Assembly: GCF_000517105.1 (NCBI RefSeq)
Contig: NZ_KI912150.1
Coordinates: 188,096-252,095 of the forward strand
Direction: 5' to 3'
Source of the DNA: Fischerella sp. PCC 9605
GTDB lineage: Bacteria > Cyanobacteriota > Cyanobacteriia > Cyanobacteriales > Nostocaceae
Length of the DNA: 64,000 bases
How positions within the stretch are numbered: position 1 is the stretch's first letter; each line of letters begins with the position of its first letter. Positions 1 to 7,691 of the stretch are shown here, piece after piece. A model generated the notes under the pieces. It had not been told where the DNA came from. It made no database searches and saw nothing but the letters and a program-made list of their open reading frames with translations. A program made the translations under genes and the position numbers.

Positions 1-1359
1 AATGGCGGGCCAAAATTTTTGATTGGAGGAGATTGCTTTATTATATTGAGCGATCGCATTTGAGTATTGACGCAGTATATAGTAGGAATTACCCAAACCA
101 AATAATCCTTCCGGATCGTTAGGTTTTAACTTTAAACCCTCTTGGAAATAACTAGCAGCAGCTTGGTACTTTTGCTGTTGAAAGTGAGCCGCACCTAAAA
201 CAAATACAATATCACCATTTTTGGGATTGAGAGATTGTGCTTTTTTCAGGGCGGCGATTGCATCATCTATCTTTTTGAATTGCAAATACAACACACCTAA
301 TAGAGACCATACTTTATCATTATTAGGAGCTAAATAACTTGCTATCTGTGCCCGTGGCATAGCTTTGTCATACTGTTGAGATTGGAATAGCTTTGCTGCT
401 TCTTGTGCCAAAACTAAGCCTTCTTGACTAGCTTTATTTGGATCTAGTTTCTGACCTTGCTTAAAGTCTTCACTGGCTCCTTGCTCATCTCCCTTTTTCC
501 AACGATCTACTCCTCGGCTAAAGTAAGCTTGGGCATCACTTAATGTAGGGTATGTAGTTGGGGCAGGTTGATTGACTGGTATATTTCCAGTAGCGCTCGC
601 ATTGGATTGTGATGGTCTGGTTTCAATCGCGGGTTTTTTTGTTTGACTAGTAGTGTCATTATTTGTGCTTGCAATATTAGGTTTATTTGCTTGTTCCTGT
701 AGCCTTTTTGCTGTTGGTGAAGCAATTTTCAGGTAGATCTGTATTGGAATTCCTAAAAAATCTGCTGTTGCAGTTCTTGCATCTACTCTTGCTTGTCCGT
801 GAATTCCCACCAAACGTCCTTGTTCATCCAGAACTGGGCCTCCACTCATCCCCGGTTTAGTAGGATTGCTAAACACCAAAGAATACTCATCTTTGGGCTT
901 CTCCACAATCCTAGTAATCACCTGCGGTATTAGTACATATTCCCGTGCTGTGCTCAATTCATCAGGATCGGCCCAACCAGAAATATAAACTGTTGAACGT
1001 GCATTTAGCCGATCAAAGTATAAATCTGCTTTACGGTAATTTTGGGTACTAACAAATTGCACCTCAGCTAAATCCAAATTGCCCAGGCGTTTTATTGTAC
1101 TTCGATTGAGTTGGTATGTATTGCGATCAAAAGTTTGAATAGTATAGTTTCCTGCTTTTTCGACTACATGCCAGTTTGTTAAAACAGTATAAGAATTTCC
1201 TTGACGATCGATAATCACTCCAGAACCAGTTTTTGCCCCATCAATGCGAACCGTAACTTGATAGGCTTGCGATTCTGTTAAAGCCGCAGCAACTTGCGGT
1301 TGTACAATAACGATTGTTGCACCAACCAATACCGACGACAGTCCATTAAAAAGCTTCAT
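1..1359 (-). CDS. Trypsin-like serine protease with C-terminal TPR repeats (3' end outside window)
   Basis: The frame is open for 453 codons from an ATG at 1359 to the window edge, so the C-terminus is missing. An N-terminal signal-like segment (residues 1-26) is followed by a trypsin-fold protease domain with a visible triad: His64 in TNWHV, Asp96 in NLDLAE and Ser172 in GMSGGPV. A Ser/Thr/Pro/Gln-rich linker (about 225-280) leads to at least three TPR motifs. The start is supported by AAGGAGAG just upstream. Its ATG overlaps the stop of the preceding protease gene (ATGA), suggesting translational coupling. It is probably an exported protease with a protein-interaction tail; the substrate is unknown. 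Confidence 0.88.
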   Translation of the reverse strand, partial: MKLFNGLSSVLVGATIVIVQPQVAAALTESQAYQVTVRIDGAKTGSGVIIDRQGNSYTVLTNWHVVEKAGNYTIQTFDRNTYQLNRSTIKRLGNLDLAEVQFVSTQNYRKADLYFDRLNARSTVYISGWADPDELSTAREYVLIPQVITRIVEKPKDEYSLVFSNPTKPGMSGGPVLDEQGRLVGIHGQARVDARTATADFLGIPIQIYLKIASPTAKRLQEQANKPNIASTNNDTTSQTKKPAIETRPSQSNASATGNIPVNQPAPTTYPTLSDAQAYFSRGVDRWKKGDEQGASEDFKQGQKLDPNKASQEGLVLAQEAAKLFQSQQYDKAMPRAQIASYLAPNNDKVWSLLGVLYLQFKKIDDAIAALKKAQSLNPKNGDIVFVLGAAHFQQQKYQAAASYFQEGLKLKPNDPEGLFGLGNSYYILRQYSNAIAQYNKAISSNQKFWPAI

Positions 1360-2339
1360 CTTCTCTCCTTACAAGCAACATAAGTATCATCTACTAAGCT
1401 GGATTGTTTGGGTGTAACAACTTGTGGCACTAACTGGACGACTGTTTGAATTGGCACTGCCATACTAGAGCGAGTGATTAAATCCTGCAAGTGTTGCTCA
1501 GGTTGGGAACCATCTTTGTATACTTCGGGAGCATCCCAAACTGGATCTTTGTGCAAGCTATTAATACCCACTACTTCACCTTTATTATTTAGTAGCGGAC
1601 CGCCACTCATGCCTTTACGAACATCGTTGGTATAGCCTATTTGGTAGCCTTGCTCTAAAGGTTTGTCTAACAATAACGAAATCTGCCCAGAGGTAAAAAC
1701 AAACTTGTCTTTTACTCCCCTCTGCGACTGTAAAGAAGACAAATTAGACGTAAATCCACCAACAAATACGCGATCGCCAACTTTCAAGCTTGCTGAATCG
1801 CCTACAGTCGCAATTGTATAAACAACATCAGGACTACGGAACTCCAAGGCTGCTAAATCATCATCCTGAAATTGCACCGCTTGAGACACAGTAGCATTAT
1901 AAACACGTCCATCCGACGTTTGAATGCGATAGGGTGGGTTTGCTGCTCTCAAAACATGAGCATTGGTAATGACTGTATAAATTTGCCCTTCTCTTTTAAT
2001 TAGAGTACCTGAACCGAGTAACTCTTTTGACAACACTTTCACAGTGATTGTCCCAGCTAATTGTTGTAGTTGTGTAATTGAAAGTGGGTTTGATGACTGG
2101 GGAAGTGCAAATTTATGACAATTAGTACAATTAACAAAATTTGGTTGCTGTCTCGGCAGTCCTAGTAATACCGATTTAATAAATGTTTGCAACACATCCT
2201 GATGTAGAGACGCGCCATGGCGCGTCTCTACAATGTCTATTTGTCGCATTCTTTTTTCAAAATGGTATAATACACCACCAAGACAAACAACCAATAATAG
2301 TGTCTGACTAAATCTGCGCCGTAGACACTTACAAATCAT
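1356..2339 (-). CDS. Trypsin-like serine protease
   Basis: A 327-residue protein with an N-terminal membrane-anchor or signal segment (about residues 8-25). The trypsin-type catalytic elements are TNAHVL (His), DDDLAALEF (Asp) and GMSGGPLL (Ser). It lies between the COP23-domain gene (17-bp gap upstream) and the protease-TPR gene (4-nt overlap downstream), so the three look like one operon. Near the N-terminus a 30-bp perfect palindrome (2203-2232) is translated in frame as VETRHGASLHQ, an insertion unlikely to be ancestral. An internal ATG just after the membrane segment (MRQID) is an alternative start, but it would remove the anchor. Confidence 0.87.
   Translation of the reverse strand: MICKCLRRRFSQTLLLVVCLGGVLYHFEKRMRQIDIVETRHGASLHQDVLQTFIKSVLLGLPRQQPNFVNCTNCHKFALPQSSNPLSITQLQQLAGTITVKVLSKELLGSGTLIKREGQIYTVITNAHVLRAANPPYRIQTSDGRVYNATVSQAVQFQDDDLAALEFRSPDVVYTIATVGDSASLKVGDRVFVGGFTSNLSSLQSQRGVKDKFVFTSGQISLLLDKPLEQGYQIGYTNDVRKGMSGGPLLNNKGEVVGINSLHKDPVWDAPEVYKDGSQPEQHLQDLITRSSMAVPIQTVVQLVPQVVTPKQSSLVDDTYVACKERR
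2203..2232. repeat. 30-bp perfect palindrome inside a protease gene
   Basis: Reads TGTAGAGACGCGCCA followed by its exact reverse complement. It belongs to the GTAGAGACG...CGTCTCTAC family also present at 3161, 18078, 38555, 47183, 47225 and 53881. Here it is within coding sequence and keeps the frame open. Confidence 0.95.
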
Positions 2340-2356
2340 CTCAATTGACTCCCCAA

Positions 2357-2977
2357 CTAAAAGCGAGGTTCAACAGGTGCTGATTGAGGAGTTTTAGTGA
2401 CAGAAGATTGATTGTTGTCCTCACTGTCGGCTGAGTCAACTAATTGCTTGACATCAAGGTATAAATCACCATCTTCATAGGTGAGATATTGGCTACCACT
2501 CAGTTCGATGGGTTCTGTACCAACACCACGACGGAAATCGAGCATTTGTTTGAGGACACGTCCGATATCTGTTCCTGGTTTGAGGGTAATTAAGATATTG
2601 TCTGATGTACAAGGTGCGCCTTTACGGTTAGCAATACATAACACCGGATAGTTATTCACGTTTTCTCGACTGGTGATGAAAAGATTACCGTTGTCGTAAT
2701 AGCGTTGAAACCTGTCAGTCACTGCCTGACAGCGTGACATGCGGTCAATAGATTTACTGAAATATTCATCTTTCCAACGAATAAAAGTCTCATTTCCACG
2801 GGAAGTGCGAACCATTGTGACTGGCACACCGTTCAGCTTAGCGCAGGAAAACTTGTTACCCCCGGCGTAACTCGGCTGGTTGCTTGTAGTAATGGCGATC
2901 GCTGCCAAAGCTAAAGCCGAAGTCACAGAAGTTGTTGCTACTCCTGGTAAGATTTGACCGAATAACCTCAGCTGCAT
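2357..2977 (-). CDS. COP23-domain secreted protein
   Basis: A 206-residue protein with a long alanine-rich signal peptide (about residues 1-38, ending near SYAGG). The mature region carries four cysteines in the spacing of the cyanobacterial COP23 family (FSCAKL, MSRCQAV, VLCIAN, APCTSD) and conserved RWKDEYF and RENVNN-like motifs. COP23 proteins were first described as membrane-associated circadian oscillating polypeptides; their biochemical role is unknown. It is first in a probable operon with two trypsin-like proteases, suggesting a shared envelope or periplasmic job. The C-terminal tail is acidic and Ser/Gln-rich. Confidence 0.82.
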   Translation of the reverse strand: MQLRLFGQILPGVATTSVTSALALAAIAITTSNQPSYAGGNKFSCAKLNGVPVTMVRTSRGNETFIRWKDEYFSKSIDRMSRCQAVTDRFQRYYDNGNLFITSRENVNNYPVLCIANRKGAPCTSDNILITLKPGTDIGRVLKQMLDFRRGVGTEPIELSGSQYLTYEDGDLYLDVKQLVDSADSEDNNQSSVTKTPQSAPVEPRF

Positions 2978-3112
2978 ATATAAGCACTAATGATTAAAAG
3001 GACTTTAATGTAAACTTGGCAATAATTAAGCAAGCTACAACTCGAAATTGCAAGATTTCGGATTGATGCTCAGGTATATCAGTTAAAATCTGGTTTTTAG
3101 ATAAAGAAATTA

Positions 3113-3245
3113 TAAATTACGCTTAATGTGAATTAGAGGCTGAAACCTTGTATTTTCGGTGTAGAGACGCGAAATTTCGCGTCTCTACAAAGCCCAGGAT
3201 CCTTGATATAACATTGGTTTTGATAATTCACATCAGACGTAAATT
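3113..3245. mobile_element. MITE-like 133-bp element, copy 1
   Basis: This segment recurs at 53833-53965 with only two mismatches (G/A near 3198, C/T near 3239), and flanking sequence differs on both sides. Its ends are imperfect terminal inverted repeats: 3113-3135 and the reverse complement of 3224-3246 match at 18 of 23 positions, sharing ATGTGAATTA. It has no coding capacity. The core is a 28-bp perfect palindrome (3161-3188) of the GTAGAGACG family. I infer a non-autonomous mobile element. No clear target duplication is visible. Confidence 0.75.
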
Positions 3246-3682
3246 TATAGTGTTGCTTACAGATGAGAACAGGGTGTTATCACTAGAAGGTGCAACAGAA
3301 AGTGCGATCGCCCCATCCTTCTACCTTTGAAAATAAGGCAGAAGGCAGAGGGCAGAAGGAAAAGAGTATAATATATACTAAATGAACTGGATGCACAACA
3401 ACTTCTGGAAATAAACCCTAATACTTATAGCTTCGTAAATTTAGTATCCAAGGTCTCAGGACGCTATTTACTGATACCAAGGTTGTTTATTTGTCCTAAT
3501 TAAAACCTATAGTGAAGGCAAATGCGCCAAACCACAGATGAGGAGTGCAAAAGTCTTGTTTGCTATGGGCAATTAGCTGAGCTTGGCATCAGATAGTAGA
3601 TTTTTGATCGGAGCTTATTCAGTTATAAATCTCCAATTGCGGACTGAGACCATAGGCATAAAAAACGCACTTGGAGAGAATA
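3246..3682. other. Intergenic region
   Basis: No convincing gene. It holds a purine-rich GGCAGAAGGCAGAGGGCAGAAGG direct repeat near 3337-3360 and a GGAGAG ribosome-binding site at 3673-3678 for the hydrolase gene that follows. An open frame around 3148-3330 is only read-through of the MITE-like element. Confidence 0.6.
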
Positions 3683-4591
3683 ATGATGACACACATTGAA
3701 GGAACTTTCAAAGGGGCAGGAGGTGTAAATCTCTACTATCAAAGCTGGCAACCGCAGGGGCCAGTACGAGCAATTATTGCTATAGTACACGGGTTAGGAG
3801 CGCATAGCGGCTTATTCATTAATGCTGTGCAGCACTTAACTCCTCTTGGCTATGCCATTTATGCCTTTGACCTGCGGGGGCATGGACGTTCACCCGGACA
3901 ACGGGGGCATATCAATGCTTGGACTGAGTTCCGAGAAGACTTACATACCTTTTTGACGCGAATTCAGGAACGAACAACTAATTGTGCTTGCTTTGTGTGG
4001 GGACACAGTCTGGGAGCAGTGATCGCCCTAGACTATGCCTTGCACTTTCCAGAAAGCTTGCAGGGAATCATCTTAACGGCACCAGCGATCGGAAAGGTCA
4101 ATGTGCCAGCGCTCAAAGTTGCCTTAGGGCTAATGCTCTCACGAGTCTGGCCGAACTTCAGCTTAAGGGTAGGCATTAGGCGAGGTGTGAGTTCACGTGA
4201 CCCCAAAGTTATCGCTACCCATGCCCAAGATCCATTACGGCACGAATACGGTAGCGCCCGACTGGCCACAGAGTTTTTTGCAGCACAAAAGTGGGTCGAA
4301 AGCCATGCATCTGATTTGCGAGTTCCTTTGTTGATTTTGCATGGAAGTGCAGACTTGGTATCCTCTCCAGAGGGTAGTTTGGCTTTTTTCCAACAAGTGA
4401 CTTTTCCCGATAAAGAACATTACGTTTATCCAGGCGACTATCACGACCTCCACTTGGACATCAATTATCAAGATGTACTCACAGACTTAGGAAATTGGCT
4501 GGAACGACACTTAGATGGAGAAATTAACTATCAGTCGGTAGTTTGTCAAATAAAATCTCCCTCTTTACATTCTGAAATGATGAATCTCTAG
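3683..4591 (+). CDS. Alpha/beta hydrolase, monoacylglycerol-lipase type
   Basis: About 302 residues with the serine-hydrolase fold: HGLGAH oxyanion region, the YAFDLRGHGRSPG motif, nucleophile Ser109 in GHSLG, an Asp in HGSADLV and a C-terminal His in GDYHDLHLD. This pattern matches the Hydrolase_4 / monoacylglycerol lipase (lysophospholipase L2-like) family, so it probably releases free fatty acid from monoacylglycerol or lysolipid. Two adjacent ATGs (3683 and 3686) follow GGAGAG; an upstream in-frame TTG at 3671 overlaps that site and is less likely. It lies directly upstream of a fatty-acid activation and degradation block, which fits a lipolytic role, though a 540-bp gap suggests a separate promoter. 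Confidence 0.85.
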   Translation: MMTHIEGTFKGAGGVNLYYQSWQPQGPVRAIIAIVHGLGAHSGLFINAVQHLTPLGYAIYAFDLRGHGRSPGQRGHINAWTEFREDLHTFLTRIQERTTNCACFVWGHSLGAVIALDYALHFPESLQGIILTAPAIGKVNVPALKVALGLMLSRVWPNFSLRVGIRRGVSSRDPKVIATHAQDPLRHEYGSARLATEFFAAQKWVESHASDLRVPLLILHGSADLVSSPEGSLAFFQQVTFPDKEHYVYPGDYHDLHLDINYQDVLTDLGNWLERHLDGEINYQSVVCQIKSPSLHSEMMNL

Positions 4592-5130
4592 CTGCGTTTT
4601 TTGCAAAAAAGATACAAAAGTGGATTTTGATCCCCATATGGTCTACATTAATAATATGTCCTTTGTATATGGTTAAAAGACATTTAGGAGTGACAGAACC
4701 GAAGTCTGAAAAAAACTAATTCTGTTATGAATAGATACCAAATTGAAAGGAGTTATTGGACAAAATTTAGGGTTTAGGTATCAGAAATTGTCATCCAGAA
4801 TAGATACCTAATTAAATAGGTTGGCATAAATAAAAATATTGATTGTGAGGAATGTTAGTAGTTGGTATTTAGTAGTCAATTACTAGCTACCATCTATTAA
4901 CACCAACCTAAATGAGGTCTGTTTTACAACCAGTTACTTATTGTTTTTGAATTCAAGTAAGCAAGATTGGATAAATCTTTATCCATCAAATATAAATAGC
5001 CTTGGCCTAATAGGAAATTATTTGTTGGTCGTTGGTCGTTGACTGTTGTTTGGTAAATACGAAAAACAAACAACAAACAACAAACAACTAATAACTAATA
5101 TGAAAGAGTTTCAAGCTCTTTTTGGGCAAA
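4592..5130. repeat. Intergenic region with G/T then C/A repeat arms
   Basis: AT-rich and without a gene. Near 5025-5095 a TTGTTGGTCGTTGG-type arm is followed by ACAAACAACAAACAAC, its approximate complement, so the pair could form a long imperfect hairpin. The same arrangement recurs between many genes of the window. Confidence 0.6.
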
Positions 5131-7434
5131 ATGTTGTGGTCAGATCAGATATATAAAGCTCCTGTCAACTCCGGGGAAGTTTTGCTAGGGCGTACTTTAC
5201 CTTCATTATTGGATGAGGCGTGTTCTCGCTATCCCAACTCTAACGCCTTGAACCAATGGACAGAAACAGGCTGGCAATCTCTATCTCATCAAGAATTTCA
5301 AAGTGCGATTGAAGAAGTAGCGCTGGGTCTGTTGGATTTTGATTTAGAAAAGGGCGATCGCATCGCTTTATTGATGCACAACGATGTCAACTTCTGTATA
5401 GCTGACATGGGTTCTTTGCTAGCCGGTCTGGTTGATGTGCCAATCGACCTGACTCAGACCCTTGAACACATAATTTTTATTTTGCGGCACGCAGAAGCAA
5501 AGGTACTGATTATTTCTAATCTAGACTTGCTTTATCAAGTTGTGCCTTATTTATGGGATACGCCCGAACTAAAGGTAGTGATAATTGCCGATGTTCCTGC
5601 TGATTGGCAGCAGATACATTCGCAAATCTTAACCTGTCAATTAAGTAGTTATCGGGAGGACAAGACCCAGGAAAGTTCTATAGAGACGGAATGTCTGTGT
5701 ATTCCCAAGTTCTTCTCACAAGCTAATTTAGAGCGACCATGCCCAGAATTTCCCCAATGTATTCAAGTGTTTTCGCTCTCAGAAGTTCGTGCTAGAGGAC
5801 GAACTTTGATTTCTGAAGGCAAGCAACAGCAACTGCGCTCAATAGTGACAGCAAATGACCTAGCCACTATTATTTATATCCCCGGAGCTAAGGGAGAGCC
5901 TCTGGGAGTGATGCTGACTCATGAAAATCTTTCTGCCAATGCGCTGGCGATTTTTACAGGCATTCCCAATCTAGAATTCGGTGCTAAGGAGGTAATACTT
6001 TCATTTCTGCCACTAACGCATGTTTTTGCTCGTGTTCTGCTGTATGGTCATATCAACTATGGGCATAGCATTTACCTCACCACTCCTAACCGAGTCATCA
6101 GGCATCTCAAAGAAGTGCAACCGACGATATTCGCCACGGTGCCACTTTTGCTAGAAAAAATTTACAACAGAATTCTGGAAGAGGGGAGCAAACGGACAAA
6201 GCTGACAACAGTCAGGGACATCAAGAATAACGTGCTATCACGTATCCGCGCTTTTGCTGTGCAAACGATACGCAGGACAGAACAACCAAAAACGCAAAGA
6301 TTTCGTTTATCTTCCTTGCGTTTGGGTGCTCACCTGTCTCCGTTGCAGTGGAAGTTCCCGCCTCTGCGAATCTCTGTGTCTGCGTCTCAATTGCGTGAGA
6401 TAGCATTTACTCAGCGCATCTACAATTGGGCACTGAACCTTGCCAAACAGTATGAACTAGGCAAGTCACCACAAGGGAGATATGCCCTCATGCTCAAGCT
6501 AGCCGATCGCTTGGTGTTCTGGCAATGGCGCGCGGTATTTGGAGGTCGTCTCAAATACTTAATCAGTGGGGGTGCGCCCTTGAAAGCAGAGATAGCTAAC
6601 CTGTTTGGCGCAGCGGGTATCATAGTTTTGCAAGGTTACGGTTTAACTGAAACGAGTTCAGCATTTGCCTGCACTCGCGGACAATTCAACCGTGCGGGAA
6701 CGGTGGGTGTGCCAATGGCTGGGGTAGAGGTGGCGATCGCAGACGATGGTGAAATTCTCACCAGAAGTCCTTATATCACTCAAGGCTACTACAAAAACCC
6801 TGAAGCTACCCAACAATTGATTGATGCAGACGGCTGGTTGCATACAGGCGACCTCGGGGAAATTACAGACGATGGTTTGCTCAAAATTACTGGTTTGAAG
6901 AAAAGCCGCTTCAAACTTTCCACAGGCAAGTACGTCACACCGGAGCCTTTAGAAAGTAAGCTAGAACAATCTCCTTTAGTGGCAAAGGCAGTTGCTGTGG
7001 GAGCAGAACGCAAATTCTGTGCCATGCTAATTTTCCCAAATCTGGATAACCTGCGTTCCTATGCTCTTAGCGCTGGCATTGATTTACCAACAGAGGCGTT
7101 GCTCAAGCATCCTTGCATTATCGCCATGTATCAGGCATTAGTGGATGAAGCCAATTGTCATTTACCCCAATGGTCAACTGTGAAGCGGTTCCGGCTGATT
7201 GATGCCACCCTTACAGTTGAAAATGGCACACTGACGCCGACTCAAGAGGTAAGACGCGCAAAAGTAGCAGAGGTTTTTGCTGAAGAAATTGCTGCCATAT
7301 ATGAAGACACGGGGACGCACAACAGGGGAAACGCGGAGATAGAAAATATAGATCAACAGGATACTTCCTCATTTTCCTGTCCTCCCATACCCCAGCCTTC
7401 ATGTCCGGCGATCGCCCAATCTCTGAATACGTAA
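5131..7434 (+). CDS. fadD: Long-chain fatty-acid--CoA ligase (AMP-binding family)
   Basis: About 767 residues; activates fatty acids to acyl-AMP and then acyl-CoA. Visible motifs are the GYGLTETSS adenylate motif, HTGDLGE (ATP-binding Asp) and the C-terminal hinge with TGLKKSRFKLSTGKYVTPEPLE-like residues carrying the catalytic lysine. Two oddities stand out. The P-loop, normally YTSGTTGxPKG, reads YIPGAKGEPLG, losing the Ser/Thr and Lys positions. About 65 extra residues (about 359-426, 6205-6408) sit between the KIYNRI helix and NWALNLAKQY, consistent with a repeat-derived in-frame insertion. ATG 5131 is chosen; TTG 5122 is possible. It heads the beta-oxidation block. Activity is uncertain given the P-loop. 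Confidence 0.85.
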   Translation: MLWSDQIYKAPVNSGEVLLGRTLPSLLDEACSRYPNSNALNQWTETGWQSLSHQEFQSAIEEVALGLLDFDLEKGDRIALLMHNDVNFCIADMGSLLAGLVDVPIDLTQTLEHIIFILRHAEAKVLIISNLDLLYQVVPYLWDTPELKVVIIADVPADWQQIHSQILTCQLSSYREDKTQESSIETECLCIPKFFSQANLERPCPEFPQCIQVFSLSEVRARGRTLISEGKQQQLRSIVTANDLATIIYIPGAKGEPLGVMLTHENLSANALAIFTGIPNLEFGAKEVILSFLPLTHVFARVLLYGHINYGHSIYLTTPNRVIRHLKEVQPTIFATVPLLLEKIYNRILEEGSKRTKLTTVRDIKNNVLSRIRAFAVQTIRRTEQPKTQRFRLSSLRLGAHLSPLQWKFPPLRISVSASQLREIAFTQRIYNWALNLAKQYELGKSPQGRYALMLKLADRLVFWQWRAVFGGRLKYLISGGAPLKAEIANLFGAAGIIVLQGYGLTETSSAFACTRGQFNRAGTVGVPMAGVEVAIADDGEILTRSPYITQGYYKNPEATQQLIDADGWLHTGDLGEITDDGLLKITGLKKSRFKLSTGKYVTPEPLESKLEQSPLVAKAVAVGAERKFCAMLIFPNLDNLRSYALSAGIDLPTEALLKHPCIIAMYQALVDEANCHLPQWSTVKRFRLIDATLTVENGTLTPTQEVRRAKVAEVFAEEIAAIYEDTGTHNRGNAEIENIDQQDTSSFSCPPIPQPSCPAIAQSLNT

Positions 7435-7540
7435 TTGTTGATGGTTGTTTGTTGTTTGTTGTTGGGTATTTTTCCAACCAACTACCAACTACCAACAAAC
7501 AACAATTCTTTATTTGTTGTTGGTTGTTTGTTGTTTGTTG
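7432..7540. repeat. G/T-rich and C/A-rich inverted repeat arms
   Basis: A GTTGTTTGTTG-rich arm (about 7434-7467) is followed by CCAACCAACTACCAAC-type sequence and then a second G/T arm. The arms are mutually complementary and could fold into hairpins between the fatty-acid ligase and the dehydrogenase/hydratase gene. Confidence 0.7.
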
Positions 7541-7690
7541 TTTGGTGTTTTTCCAACCAACCACCAACCACCAACAAACAACAATTCTTTTTAAAAAAAG
7601 GGAAGGTTTAAGAACTTTGGTGTTTTTCCAACCAACCACCAACCACCAACAAACAACAATTCTTTTTAAAAAAAGGGAAGGTTTAAGAAC
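7541..7690 (+). repeat. Perfect 75-bp tandem duplication including the ribosome-binding region
   Basis: 7541-7615 and 7616-7690 are identical, each ending GGGAAGGTTTAAGAAC. The second copy supplies the GGGAAGG in front of the ATG at 7692. Because 75 is divisible by three, the upstream frame stays open and gives a spurious N-terminal extension. Confidence 0.95.
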
Positions 7691-7691
7691 T

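Noticed and set aside
3148-3330. 60-codon plus-strand ORF
   Set aside because: Mostly the MITE-like element; no start signal.
4033-4471. Minus-strand ORFs inside the lipase-like gene
   Set aside because: Shadows of a gene with a complete catalytic triad on the plus strand.
7401-7691. 97-residue N-terminal extension of the dehydrogenase/hydratase
   Set aside because: It is a translation of tandem and hairpin repeats overlapping the end of fadD. The Rossmann domain and a good ribosome-binding site support ATG 7692.
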